Shown here: positions 1 to 12,518 of the stretch, piece by piece
Layout: each line of letters begins with the position of its first letter
Position numbering within the stretch: position 1 is the stretch's first letter
Assembly (NCBI GenBank): GCA_022925895.1
Contig: JAKSYS010000493.1
Location: forward strand, 1-48,392
Length of the DNA stretch: 48,392 nt
Direction: 5' to 3'
DNA from: Fragilaria crotonensis
Taxonomy: Eukaryota; Bacillariophyta; Fragilariophyceae; Fragilariales; Fragilariaceae
Notes under the pieces: generated by a model
What the model saw: the letters and a program-made list of their open reading frames with translations, nothing else
Told to the model about the DNA's origin: nothing
The model's database searches: none
Position numbers and translations under genes: made by a program

Positions 1-3000
1 CCACTCACCACTCACCACCCCTGGCTCCATATTTACTGTTTCTCCACAAATCTGATTTATAAGGGAAAATTTTGTCCAAAACGCTATCACCGGTAGTAGG
101 GCCAAATCAGGGGCTCGTATGTTTAAGTTGGGGACCTGTATTTCACCAATTTTGTTGAAATATAGCTCCCCTCCGTAGAAATTGCTCCAATCGTTTCCCT
201 GATTGATTCATTGGGGTTCATGGTTTGACCCATTGGATTCCGTAGTACAAGTACGTTGTATCACGGTTTCCGATGATTTGCGCGTGACTGACGCAATTTG
301 ATGTTCCATCAATGCCTTCGTTTTCGCGCAGATGCGTTTGCACCAATAGAGTTGACAGTGTCGGCATTGACAGGACAGAAATCAGTGCTCACCTTCTACC
401 GGTTGCTTCCTCATGGGAATGACCATGATGCTCTTGGATGGTACTTGCTTGTTTAGGCGATAGAGGCAACCGTCGTTAGGGTGAATGTAGAAGTTGACAT
501 CGAGTGATGCCGTGTTGCCAACAACTAAAATAGATAATCGAAAAATGGAATGCAATGTGCAGATGACGGGGCCCGGCGCTATTTCGAAAAGAGATTTTGC
601 GAAAAAAATCTCTCTAGCGGTGGTTTCCAAAGGCACTATACGAAAATGTCCATCTTTGATTAAGCGCCAGCGGTGGGGATGCTGTGAGTTGCTGCGCAGT
701 TTGAAACTTAAAAAACCACTTGTTTGCTACGGGTTTCCTGCCTTTACTAGTTAAAGGGTTCCAGATGACTGCCTTGTTGTCATGATCAGAGCCGATAGTC
801 CTGATGTCAACATCATCGTCAAAAATGCATCAGACGGTTTGTACACAGGCAAGTCTCGCAAGTCCATTGCCATTGCACGGAATTGACTATAGCTGTCTAC
901 GGTTTTCACATTTGTTGACAGCTTCAATGATGAAGGCATGAAATTCGATGCGTCTCATGTTTGCTGAAAACCGTCCACAACTACAGTATCCTCCTCCTGA
1001 TGGATTTTGCAGTTAATTCTGGTGTAAGAAAGTAATTTATTCTGTTGGTATGAGGGTGATGTTGTCAAATGAGATACTAACAACAAACTGCATCAACAAG
1101 GGCAACCTACATTGTATTTGGTCAGCTTGTTCAAGCTATAACCAACAAACTTTGTCATAGGCTGGGTAGATTGCTTTCGCTGATGCCCTTGGAATGCCAT
1201 TGGCATGACACTGACTGGAAGCCATCAATGTCTGGTCATGCAGAGGGCAGTTGTGTAAGGTATTGTTCCATTGAAACATCCGTCAACCTTGGTGACATTT
1301 CTTGTTTTTATGTGAGTAGTGCTCCCAAGGTTATAGCCTGTGGACATCAAAATTTCAAGGCCATGCTGACGATTGGTACTTTGCTGGGCTGTGAAATGTG
1401 CACTGGTGCTTTATCACAACAGTGAGAGAAGATTCAATGGTGCTGCAATCACACATTATGATCATGGTGAACCAGCCACTGGCAGTGATGGTCATGTCAT
1501 CAGAATTTCCATATCATACTTTCTGAATTTGATGGGACGTATACATGCATTTTTGCTTGCTGGTAGTGGGCTGACAAGAACAAATCAGATACAGTATAGT
1601 ACGGAATCTTCACCGCGACTATGGATGAAAGGGTGTGAACGCAGGACACAATTTGATCCCTAGCTATATTGCAGAAAATGGAAGGAATTTGCAAAATAAT
1701 GAGGATGTCAGCCATTTGTTCCACACTGCTGGAGATGATCATGACAAGAATGTGCCTTTTGAACACAATCCAAGATTTGAATACGAAGATCCTGCTGTCT
1801 GATAATGATCTGGTACCACTAGATGGACAGCCTGGCTGAGTACTGGGTGGTCTGCTGGTGGGACTCGATGGGATGAGGCAGGTTTAATGAAAGCCACGAA
1901 GCAGAGAGAATACTATTGATCATGATTTTCACTGTTCTGCCAAAATTTGGATGGCAACTTGATTGATGGTACTGTTGAGAAAGATAGGACAATGAAGATT
2001 GTTGTCAGTGTGGTGATAGTGATGTTGATATTGACTGCGTTCATGTTGGACACTCTAGCAAAAACAACCCCTTTACAGAGTCAGTTCCAAGCTGAGTAGA
2101 AGAGGTTGTATGTGTGGCATATGCATTTTTGTGCTTCAATTCCTTCTCCTTGCTATTGCAACCACCTGCTGGTGTTGCAGAGTATTCTTAATCTTTTCAA
2201 AGACAATGACGGCTGCTTTGTAGAGAGGTAGAATGCCACATCTACTTGTCCTTCTTCAATAAAAAAGTACAAGTTGTGAGCAATATTGGTCATCAAGGTG
2301 CGCTTGTTGAATGCAGTAGAAGTTGAGATATGATTTGATTGTAGAAGCTGGTATTTGCACCAAATTCTTTATTGTTGTAAAATATCATGCCGAAATATAA
2401 ACGGCTACGCCACGGCGATGGAGTCAAGACCGCCATTTACAAGAACTTCCTTCGCCCAAGAGCCACATTCTTTTGTGAAGGTATCCATATACATCAATGA
2501 ATGATTTGCTCTACAACCTCCTTGACATTCTTGAATATGGGGAGAAACACATTTCCATCATTGGATGTCCGAACATCGGAAAATAACGGCCAGACAAAAA
2601 CGAAAGGTCAAAGCCAGCAGACACTCCCGGACGTGGACAGTCAGACAAGCACACCAGACACAGACAGACAGACAGATTGGTGAACAAACCAAAACAAGAT
2701 ACGAACTGCTAACAATCCAAACAGAACCAAAACAACACTACGCAATCCAAACAAACTCAAATCAAAATGACAAAACTATAGTTAGTCTGGCCTCTTCACA
2801 AATACAAACAAGTGAACACCAAAGTGGAATCAATGATGATGGAGAAGGCAGGAGGAGAGGCGATGTCACTGTTGACAATGACCTTGAGTTGGGCCTTGTA
2901 GGGACATTGTGAAGAAGCTCAGCAATTTACAAATGAAGCGAATACATTCCTTACCGGGTCTACAGGATTTTGACATCTGTGCTCACCTAACATTGACCCA

Positions 3001-3186
3001 TTGTCGGCAGTCAACACGCATGGGGTGATTTGCCTCGTCCACCACTTTCATCACGACGCAGACAATGGGCAAAATGACAGTCCAAATGCACTCCGGGCCC
3101 TCATGAGCGACAGGGGGATGGCGGCTGCCATGATGGTTGACACAAATCAGAACAGGACGCCCTGTTATTGATCAAACTTCTTCTTG

Positions 3187-3290
3187 GAATTCTACAGCGG
3201 ACGTTGCGTTAGCCATCAACAAACTCATGATGACATTGTTCTACAGCGGACATTGTTTACCATCAAGAACCCACTCATGATGACAAGGAC
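3187..3290. repeat. Imperfect tandem duplication, about 50-bp unit
   Basis: Two adjacent copies share TTCTACAGCGGAC, then TTG, then CCATCAA, then CTCATGATGACA, with a few substitutions and a small length change between them. This is a local duplication in decayed DNA. No coding role is visible. Confidence 0.6.
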
Positions 3291-3973
3291 GCCCGAGAAG
3301 AACTAGCGGCACAAATGGCCGAGCTAAGGCGAGTAAGAACGCAGACGGCACCCGCGCCTCCGAGAAAGCCAACGAAGGCGATTCGGATGACACCGACGGC
3401 TGGTCGGATACCCATGGCTGAAACCAACCGTGCCCGTGCCTGCCTTCATTGCCACATCTATCATCGAGGAGTCCTATTACCGATCCAAAAGATTAAGCCT
3501 TGTTGATAATCAGAGCGATTGAGGAGAGGGCCAACGAACGGGCGACGACTCTCGCTAAAATGGCATCGGACGTCCCCAGCTGGGTGATTGGCATCGCCAT
3601 CAACAACAGACGGACATCAGGGCCCACCCAATGAGGCATCGGGATATCCACAGGCGGCACCTCACCGCGAAGGCGCCAAGCATCATTCAGATGGACGATC
3701 ACATGAGAATGCCAGGCCCAGCAGAGAACACCATTAGGAATCATTAAAACCTCTTGGAGCAACAGGCAACAAACGCCACCTCCTTGACGCCACCCCAGGG
3801 GCCTTAGACAGGGTTTGACTCCTCGTTCCCTCCATTGGCAAAGGGAAGAGACGCCCAAGGCAGGGTCCCGACTCACATGGTCCAGTCATTTGCATACTTG
3901 CAGACCGTCGGCAATGTTGCATACTTTCTGAACCACATCCACCATTTTCTCCACAACATGAAAGGGGGTGTGT

Positions 3974-4060
3974 CATTCCTTGCCAGCGCTTTGGACGGGC
4001 CTGGAGCATGCAGACATCAGGACCACATCATTCCTTGCCAGCGCCTCGGACAGGCCTGGC
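3974..4060. repeat. Imperfect direct repeat, about 28-bp unit
   Basis: The string TCATTCCTTGCCAGCGC followed by a variable base pair, GGAC and GGCCTGG occurs twice, near 3974 and near 4027, with a few substitutions. It suggests a local duplication in non-genic DNA. Confidence 0.55.
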
Positions 4061-6029
4061 GCGTACAGTCTTTTTGGGTGCGGGTCTCAGACGCTTGCCC
4101 ATTCCACTGCAATGGCCCTGTGAAAAATGTCAGTCAATCACGCAAGTGGCGCAGATAAAACTTAAGACAATGTCCAGAACCAGTGCACCAGGGTTCTCGG
4201 AGAAGGACATCAAGAGCATGACAAAACTCAATTCCACCTTCCTGCTGGACTTTCATGAAATTGCCTGACTGCTCAAAAACATTATTGGGGTCTTGCTGCT
4301 CCAGTTTCTTGGCCCCCAGTTGTTCCAGCTGCTCAGGAACATGATGGACAAATGATGCGTGGAATTGATTCTTGACACAGGTGCTGGTGGGGTCAAATCT
4401 TGTGACGCTCCACCAGCTAGCGCACGAGGACAGCGTGGCCGCGTGCCGGCTCGGATGCTTTCATCAAATAACGTATGCAGCAGTCAGTACTTCTTCATCC
4501 TGTGTGCATGGGTCAAACACAAGCATGGAATCATCCCAACCTTGCTTGAGTTCAGGTCCACCAGCCAGGAATTGGGGGATGGGGCCTTCGTTTTTCCAGC
4601 CTGAAACTTGTTGAAAGACAGACTTGGATGCGGGAGCGACACGACGAAGGCGGAAACGCCAACTGCTGTAACAGGAGGCAGCTCACGCTTTGGGCGACGC
4701 GGACAGCAGCCAGACACAGTCATCAACCCACAACAGTACTTTTTCCAAAAAACACAACACAAATGATAACTGGCAGATGTTCCTCACCAACCACGAACGA
4801 AGCAGTCCGATCCCAAACATGCTGTGCTTCGGCTGTCCACTGAACGGAAAGTGCGTCAACAAGAGCTGCTTCTTGAGCGCCTTGCATGTGTCGTCCTTCT
4901 TTCATTGTCAAGCCTTCGTATTGGTCATATGACTATGACTCAACACTCAACCTTTCTTCAATTCCACAACCGGCAACAACTCAGGTCTAATTTGCGTTTC
5001 AAACCGCAACGCCTGTGCCGCAGGAAGCAGCGACGGTTGTTGCTGCCGCCACTTGGCATCGAATGCGCCCACACGCCCACCTCCACCAAACATCTGCAAT
5101 GTCGTGCCAACGCCCGCGCTTGCACCTTGCGTTTTGCACCAGCCAACTATCGCCGGACCGGGATCACGCAGCTCGGGAGCTGCTCTCAACAACGGTCTCA
5201 CATCGCCCGCTCCGACCAGCCCTCAGGTGCTTTGCTGCACTTTCGGTTAGTACACTTCACTGGCCCCGCTGAATATCGACTTGCCTTTCCCACGCCTTTA
5301 CAAACCACTCCTCGCCGACGCCCTCCCTAGCATCCTAAACGCCCCCAAACTAACGACATGCCAGACTGAGTACAGGTTTGAATATACTTCTGAGACGCCA
5401 GCCCACAAGATCCTTGCTGTCATTTCACGTCACTCGCTCAATCTGCCTACTTGTAGGCGCAGCCATCAGGGCTCAAGCAACCTTTCAGCGCAAAGACGCC
5501 CAGATCCGAATTTTGCTCGCTCGAACTCCTTGCGCCACTCTCTCCGCGCATCTTCTCTGGCTCCAGTTTCAGGAACATGTTTTGGAGGGCGCTGACTTCC
5601 CCACCAAGTGATCTCTCTCACCGATTGTATTGCCGACGTATGCGCCAACTTAGCCTGTGGCAATCACAAATTGGCTTGGGGCCACAAGGAGAAGCTGAGA
5701 TAGCCATGTTGCAAGAAGAAGTGGAGAGGGGGTGGCAAGTGATGCCGCCAAAGGAAGCCGCCCTACAGATTGAAAGTTGGGATATAGCACCCTTAGGAAT
5801 GCTCGCACAAACATCTTTTGACAAAAGGGAAACCAATGCAACAAGCTCAGACACACTCACAACCAGTCATTCAATCCCAGCGCGGGGTACCAGGACAAAG
5901 CTTGAACAACTGAAGGGTGGACACATTGCAACTGACAATAGCAAGATTCAGAAAGGTCTTAAGCCAACCAATCTATCACATAATGTACTTACATCAGCAG
6001 CTGCAGTCAGACAACCCAATCATGCTCAC

Positions 6030-7521
6030 AAAAGTTGACTGCTGCAAGCCGGCCTACGGACAGATCATCCTGAAAGTGACCACTGCTGTTACAAAATTAT
6101 GCATGCGTATCAATGACTTGCTTTTGGTGGCACTCAGGATGACATTTGGGAGCATGCCCAGGAACCCAGCCATTACAGGGGACAAGGGATGTTTCAGAGG
6201 TGATCACAGACCATGCAATCAACATTGTCAGGAAGACAGACCACGCAATCAACCTTGTCAGAAGGACATATTGGGGCCTGACGGTGTTCCACTCCCCACA
6301 CCAAAATCTACTTGACTCGGACAAAGCAGCCGTGGACAATGACAATGGGACGGTTGATAAGTTGAGAAACAATTTCGGGAAGGCCGACTTCTTTGCAGTG
6401 CTGAACTGTCCCACCGACAATGATGATGACCTTCCTCGATTCTTTTGCTACGTGGACGACATTTTTGGGGCCTTCAATCTGCGCGATGTCGAAAAAGCGC
6501 AGCCGCAATCCATCTAGAGTCAAGAGTCTTTCCCCAGGGATGATATTCTTGCCATGTTGATGATCCTGGCTGAAGCAAGCAAAGCCGTGCTAACAAAAGA
6601 CTATCCTCGGCTGGGTGGTTGACACAAGGCATTTCATCATCACTGTGCCACAGGACAAGCACACAGTCTGGAGCCGGTCCATTCACAGAATCCTGTCTAA
6701 CAAGCATACCCAAATGATGTCAAAAGACTTGGAGACAACTCTCAGATGACTCAGCCACACCGCCTACCTTATCATCCTCCCTTATGCAAGGCACTTTATG
6801 GGATGATTCTAAAGGGCATGTGAGAGGTCCAAGTGAATCGGAAGACTACGAGGGTGACTCCGCCCCAGCTTGCTGATCTTGCCCTCTGAAAGCAGCGCAG
6901 GCCATCTTGATCAACAGACTGGCTGGTCTGCTGATGGCCAATGCAAATCGCACAAGTGGACATGCCCGCAAGGGATAGGGAAACTGGGGGCTACTGCATC
7001 GTGAGCAGGATTGTGTGGAGGTACCAGCAGCTGCCTGAACACTTGCTCGGTCGGGCAAGAACCCTGAACACGCTGGAGTTTCTAGTCACTTCCATTGGAA
7101 TGCTTGTGGAGGTCTGTGAGGAACAACGTGGTCAGACAAGGACATTCTGCTCAATCAGTGCAACAGCACGTCGGCAGCGAGATGGCTATCAAAGTCGAGC
7201 TTTGACAACAATGCCCACTGCATCTCACAATTGCAAGGACCTTTTGCGGGCTTCTGTCTAAGTAACTGGATCAACCACCTCACCCAGTGGTTCCCATGCA
7301 AGGAGAACAAGGTAGTGGACATGGTACCAAGGGGCTTTGTTCTGGACGACTCGAGATTGACCCATCCCGGGCGCCAAACAAAACGGCTCACCTTTCGTTC
7401 CCAAGAATTTCAAAATCATCCCCTTGCAGCCAGCCCTCACCAGTTTGCATTTTGGCGGCTGGCTGCAACAGCTGCCCAAAGAAGCTCTTGTTCACGACTC
7501 AACCCGGGCAAAGCGCAATAG
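6030..7521 (+). mobile_element. Decayed retroelement: RT and RNase H remnants
   Basis: Remnants of a polymerase lie in order on the plus strand but in several frames. RT-like pieces are LRMTFG at about 6131, a YVDD catalytic box at 6449-6460 inside FCYVDDIFGAF, and the connection segment ILGWVVDTRHFIITVPQDKH from 6603, which ends at an in-frame TGA (6746-6748). After that stop the same frame continues with LSHTAYLI and PYARHF. An RNase H-like tail follows: STSAARWLSKSSF near 7165 and WFPCKENKVVDMVPR near 7291, ending in a stop at 7521. The pattern fits RT-RNase H polyproteins of gypsy or DIRS type. No terminal repeats or integrase/recombinase were seen, so the class is unresolved. Frameshifts and stops show it is dead. 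Confidence 0.6.
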
Positions 7522-7689
7522 CAGCTGACGCTGTTACAGAAGATTCCTTGGACAAGTCAGAGTCTAGCCCAACAACAACCATTCTCAAAAACACAAATGC
7601 AACCCTTTTGGACGCACACTCATGGAGTGATTTTCTGCAATTCATGGCGATTCATTTTCCCTTGCAATGCTGATTCAGGGAGTGCGATG

Positions 7690-9205
7690 ACATAGTGTGT
7701 TGCTTTTTGGGCAAATGATGTGCCAGACATATTCTGGGATGGTGCCCCATTTTCTCTACAAGCTAACATGTCCAGGGGACATTTTGAGGCAACTCTACAG
7801 CATTGAAAGCTCACAACAATACTGCCGCCATCATTTCAACATCCATTTGAATCTGATTGATGCTTTCAACAAGCATATGCAGGCTTCCTTTGTCAGTCTG
7901 AGCTGGGTCTCTGTTTGGATGAGTCCTTGTCGGTCTGGACAAACGAGATTTCATTTGCCCTGGCTGGATGTAGTATGTTTCAAGAAAACCCCATTCACGA
8001 CCCTTTTAAACCATTTCAAGTTTAAGCATCAGCTAGATGATCATGCCAATGCCAGACACTCTCCAATTGTTGGAGGAGAATGTCAACTAAATGGACGATT
8101 AGAAGATATGGGTATTCACTTTATCGCTGCTGCTGTGGTCAAGTTGAATGCATAACTAGCCCACTCTCTTTTCTCAATCTCATGCTCTCAGCCAACTGGA
8201 TTCCAGGCAATTTCTGGCTAAAGTGCTGATGAACTTCTCATTTGGTGTGAGTAAAGGTGACAAAAGAGCTTGAGGCAGAACATGGAGCCCATGACATCTC
8301 TTTGTGGGATGGAAATGCAGCCTGTCTATGCTAGAAGTATGACTGGAATCCAAGATGTATGGTGGTGAATGTCTTTGGCAGGCGCTTGTGTGAGTACTTC
8401 AGCGCATGAGCTGTTATATCCATTGGATTTTAGCTTTCCTTGATGTTTGTCTTGGGACAAAGTCACAGCCACCATGGTACTCATTGCATGCACACCCAGC
8501 CAAAAATTGAAACTTCTCCTTGGTGCTCCTCATCAAGCCTTTAGTGCTGGCCATTTCCACAAAGCAGTTCGCCATCAATCACCACACCAATGGCATTGAA
8601 CAACAGGGAAGGATATCCCCCCTCAAGCGGTACCTGGTAATGATTGCTGCATGGTGCTGGCGCAGCCTCTGTGTCACTGCGTGAGATTGTTGGAACCCAA
8701 CACCATCTTCTAGGATATGCCCCAGAATCCATGGACTTGGAATACATCAGTGAGCACTGATCCTCTGTTGTAAACTTACACAAAGAGTTAAACTAACATT
8801 GGTTGTTGATGATTACGGAAACTGAATGCATAAGGTTCTTGATGGTGATGAATGCAGCACCAAGTGCGCATGTTCCTACTGGTGTCATCATGCTGCTTTT
8901 ACTGAAGGTGTAGGACACCAAAAGAAGAGACATCAGTTAGACATGTGCATGCCAACATTTTTAGAGCTATTTTTGGTGAAGTAGCAACAGATGGGTGTGA
9001 GGAGAAAACGTATGGATGTCAGGGTACCGCCCTGCTTCACTGGAGAAGGGTTACTAAAAAACAGTTTGTGCAATCAGAGGAAGATTTGGCAGACTTACTC
9101 TACAAGAATGGTCTGGGAAATTGTAAGCATAGCATGAGGCAACAAGAATCGCTGAGGAATCGAAATCTTGCATGTTGGAGGGAGGATGGTGTTGAGGATA
9201 AGTGA
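7690..9205 (+). mobile_element. Probable relic of a piggyBac-like transposase
   Basis: Around 7852-7880 the translation reads LIDAFNKHM. After a frame change, 7900-7950 reads LCLDESLSVWTNEI, with the Asp codon at 7918. A DAFN block followed by LDES(L/M)S-W is what I associate with piggyBac-like DDE transposases (DDE_Tnp_1_7) common in diatoms, where the Asp is catalytic. The expected downstream RKPxPxG block is only loosely matched (KKTPF, again in another frame). The rest up to about 9.2 kb contains short open stretches I could not align. Terminal inverted repeats and flanking TTAA sites were not found. Treat the family assignment as tentative. Confidence 0.4.
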
Positions 9206-9539
9206 ATGCTACTACCACTCGCGGTACACTGACAGCAGTGGTACATATAGGGCCACAACAACTTTACAGAAAACATGAGCAACAGTTGCGCAGAATCTTC
9301 TTATCCCAGGAGGCGGACCCATGCAATGGAATATTGATTTCTTGAGGTGCAGTCCAACATGCAAGATCAACGTGCACAACCAAATGAAAGGAATCAACAG
9401 CCATGCAAATTTGACAAGTTGGGAAGAGTGGATTGAGGTGACAAACAAGTTCAAAAAATTGAGAAGCAAGATGGAATGGGTTAGACCAAGAGCTTTGGCA
9501 GGAAGGTTGGAAGTAATGGAGATTGAGTCACCTGTTGTC

Positions 9540-10041
9540 AAACTATAGTACGTCGTACCGGTACTGTCTGTCGTAAATCGATCGTGCGAATTGCGAACAC
9601 AGATCGCGGACCCCTTCGCATTCGTTCTTGGTGCTTGTAGCAGGTACTAGAGTAGTACTGCACACTACATGATATATGGAAAAGCCTCTACATAATTGTA
9701 CCCTTATATCTCTATTATTGGTTACATATATTAGTGTACAGCATCTCAAACGTGCATCTGCCCTTAGGCTCGTAGTAGTCGTATACTACTGCTACTAGAG
9801 TCCGAGTACCAGGTACAGTACTGGTACTATACAGTTCGTGATGATTGGAGTGGCAGCACGAGTATGGTACATGGAGTAGACGCCACGTAAAAATTAGATC
9901 TGTGAGCGACATACGATTCCCTTTCTCGCTTACGGCTCTATGATACACGACGTTGTGATAGTATCATAGTAGACCAGGTACTGGTACAAGAGAATTGTCA
10001 ATGGCCATAAATCAGATAAACTCACAAGAAAAATACTGAAA
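9540..10041. other. GTAC-palindrome-rich spacer before the ABC-F gene
   Basis: A 500-bp spacer crowded with overlapping GTAC, AGTACT and GGTACC palindromes, for example around 9548-9562, 9640-9660 and 9780-9830. It holds the presumed promoter and 5' UTR of the ABC-F gene, whose ATG at 10042 is preceded by an A-rich leader. No TATA box or other defined element can be assigned with confidence. Confidence 0.5.
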
Positions 10042-12432
10042 ATGGACACAACCAGCAAACGAGCCGAGCTGCAACGGTTGATACAAAGGTATGCTAACAC
10101 CGAAATGGACGAGGATAGTTGCAGCTATATTGCCTCAGTTTTGGAGGATGAAGAAGATGACATTGAAGCTGTTGTTGCCACATGCTTTCAAGGTCAAGCT
10201 GCGATTGACCTGGCAAGGGAGGTTCGAGATTTACTGTCTGGAGAATCCTCGAAGGCGGTCGACAATCTAACATGCTCGCGAGCTATGGCACCTATCCTGT
10301 CGACCAATGGTGACTGCACAGACGACGAAACCAATTCGGACGAGTCAAACCAACTGTCACCAAAAGCAAATGCACGCAGAAGTCGAGCAGAGGCCAAGCG
10401 ACATGCAAGGATGGAAAAGAAAAAAGGAAAGGCCAGGCAAAAAGAGAACGACTTTGTTGATGACGACGTTTCAGCATGGAATGAAAGACTATCAGAAGGA
10501 AAGGCTTGGGGAGGACGAGGGCATGGTGGACGAGGTGTTCGAGGTGATGTCAATACAGCGAGCAACATTCATCTATCAAATGTTACCCTTCAATTTGCGG
10601 GGAATGAGCTGCTGCAAGGCTCTACCATTCAAATCAACGGAGGTCACCGCTATGGCTTGGTAGGTCGTAATGGGTGCGGAAAATCTACACTGCTTCAACG
10701 ACTCGCAGCCCATGCCATTCCTGGTATGCCTCATGACCTGCGCATTGTGCTTGTCAAGCAGCAAATCGAAGGTGGAGATGAAACTGCCCTGCAATCCCTG
10801 ATAAGCGCAGATCGCGACAGGATTGCACTCTTAGAAGAGCAAGCAAACTTAGAAAGAAAGATGGAATCAACAAACGATCTTGACGAAATCGTTACTCGAC
10901 TTGCTGCCATTGCTAGTGAATTAGACATGATGGATGCCGAAGGAGCTGAAGAGAGAGCCAAGGATATTCTCTCGGGTTTGCAGTTCTCAGAGGATATGAT
11001 GCACAGTCCGACAAAGAACCTTTCGGGAGGTTGGAGAATGCGTTTGGCATTGGCACAGGCGCTGTACTTGCCGAGTGACTTGCTGCTCCTCGATGAGCCG
11101 ACGAATCATTTGGATCTGCACGCACTCGACTGGCTGAGCACGTATCTGCGAAACAGTAGCCATACAATCATTTTGGTATCCCACGACAGGGCCTTCTTGG
11201 ATATATGCACCGATATCATTACCTTTGATCAAAAGCGACTCAAGTACCATCCTGGGAACTACTCAGAGTTTACGCGTTGTCAGCAGGAAAAGACCGCCCG
11301 TCAAACCCAGATATTGGACGCTTCGGAGCGTCAGAGGTCGAAGGCCATGGAGTTCGTAAGGAAGCAAGAAGCTGCTGCGAACAAAAAGAATGCCGATCCT
11401 AACAAGCAGCGACAGGCTAAGATGATCAAAGAAAAGAAGCTGGACCGTATCGGTAACTTCCGCGAGGACGGAAAGAAGTATAAGAATTTTTCCCTAGCCG
11501 AGTTGTCAGAAAAGGCCATTCGACTTGCGGAGAAGGTTGTCATTGAGGTCGACGAACCTGTGATCCGAATGCAGTTTCCAGATCCGACATGGAGCTTTGG
11601 TGTCACACAAGGAAGCAGTTTGATCAGACTGGAAAACGTTAGTTTCGGATTCGTCCCCAAGGCCACCCCATTGCTGACAGGCGTCACACTCAATATCGAG
11701 CGTGGGAGCAAGATCTCGGTTGTCGGCAGAAATGGAGCGGGGAAATCCACGCTACTCAAATTGCTCACGGGCGAGATCGACCCAATGGATAGTACGTATT
11801 CGTTCAGAGGTGAAATCTGGCGCCATCCAACCCTTCGCATAGGACATGTTACCCAGTATTCCGTGGAGAATCTTCAGGAGTTTGCCGACATGACTACGGT
11901 CGAATACGCTGAGAAATTTCTAGACACCGGAAAGGCGTCGTCGAAGGTTATCAAGAGTGCCTCCGGCAATGTTCGCCAATATCTTGGACGTTTTGGACTC
12001 GGTGGAACACATTCTCATCGAGTAATCAGAAGCTTGTCGGGAGGTGAACGAATGAGACTCTGCTTTGCTACCGTCTTGGCCGAAGAACCGCACCTACTTG
12101 TGCTCGACGAGCCTACCAACCATTTGGATATTGAGACATTGGATGCTCTAAGCAGTGCTCTTCGTGCGTACCAAGGAGCTGTTGTGATCGTTAGTCACAA
12201 TCAGGAATTCTTGAGTGGATTTTGCAAGGAATTGTGGGTGGTCGAGGATGGCGGCGTCGATGTCCGCCATCAAGATGGTGGCAGTTTCGATGCCTTATTC
12301 TCCGCTTATCGGAAGGGTGGTTCAGCGGACTCGGAAGGGCGCAGGAATAAACGACAACAGAACACGGCTTTGGCCAAAGTGGCAACTCAGCTTCGCTCGG
12401 GAACAAAACAAGGGACAGGCTTCATTCCTTAG
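10042..12432 (+). CDS. ABC-F family ATPase, GCN20/ABCF3-like
   Basis: Soluble ABC-F protein with two ATP-binding cassettes and no membrane segments; members of this family act at the ribosome (translation control or ribosome rescue), and GCN20 acts with GCN1. The 796-aa frame is intact and uninterrupted. The N-terminal 60 residues resemble the GCN20/ABCF3 helical domain, followed by a basic, charged linker. Cassette 1 has Walker A GRNGCGKST (about residue 208), signature LSGGWRMRL (about 326) and Walker B LLLLDEPTNHLDL (about 350). Cassette 2 has GRNGAGKST (about 562), LSGGERMRL (about 665) and LLVLDEPTNHLDI (about 686). A Lys/Arg-rich linker joins the cassettes. Length fits GCN20 (about 750 aa). 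The gene is convergent with PEX6, 86 bp apart. ABC-F membership is certain; GCN20/ABCF3 rather than ABCF1 is inferred from the N-terminus. Confidence 0.95.
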   Translation: MDTTSKRAELQRLIQRYANTEMDEDSCSYIASVLEDEEDDIEAVVATCFQGQAAIDLAREVRDLLSGESSKAVDNLTCSRAMAPILSTNGDCTDDETNSDESNQLSPKANARRSRAEAKRHARMEKKKGKARQKENDFVDDDVSAWNERLSEGKAWGGRGHGGRGVRGDVNTASNIHLSNVTLQFAGNELLQGSTIQINGGHRYGLVGRNGCGKSTLLQRLAAHAIPGMPHDLRIVLVKQQIEGGDETALQSLISADRDRIALLEEQANLERKMESTNDLDEIVTRLAAIASELDMMDAEGAEERAKDILSGLQFSEDMMHSPTKNLSGGWRMRLALAQALYLPSDLLLLDEPTNHLDLHALDWLSTYLRNSSHTIILVSHDRAFLDICTDIITFDQKRLKYHPGNYSEFTRCQQEKTARQTQILDASERQRSKAMEFVRKQEAAANKKNADPNKQRQAKMIKEKKLDRIGNFREDGKKYKNFSLAELSEKAIRLAEKVVIEVDEPVIRMQFPDPTWSFGVTQGSSLIRLENVSFGFVPKATPLLTGVTLNIERGSKISVVGRNGAGKSTLLKLLTGEIDPMDSTYSFRGEIWRHPTLRIGHVTQYSVENLQEFADMTTVEYAEKFLDTGKASSKVIKSASGNVRQYLGRFGLGGTHSHRVIRSLSGGERMRLCFATVLAEEPHLLVLDEPTNHLDIETLDALSSALRAYQGAVVIVSHNQEFLSGFCKELWVVEDGGVDVRHQDGGSFDALFSAYRKGGSADSEGRRNKRQQNTALAKVATQLRSGTKQGTGFIP

Positions 12433-12518
12433 GAAAGTAAGGGAAAGAACGTTCTAAGGCGAGGTACCCTTCTGTTCTGTTCAGAAGGTGGGCATGAAGC
12501 GATGCCTGTCATTAATAC

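Larger units (their letters stand above)
1..6030. other. Gene-poor decayed DNA, no intact gene
   Basis: About 6 kb without a convincing coding region. Open stretches are short (mostly under 130 codons), lie in mixed frames on both strands and show no recognised domain. Several pieces (for example 753-960 and 1440-1800) read like old coding sequence interrupted by stops, but I could not assign them. A short CAGA-rich run lies near 2640-2680. The part from about 4.9 to 5.9 kb is proline- and serine-rich in several frames and could be the gag-like side of the decayed retroelement that follows, but no motif supports this. Confidence 0.5.

Noticed and set aside
1171-1663. Possible gene in the left region
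   Set aside because: Two overlapping short frames without domain, surrounded by stops; they look like decayed sequence.
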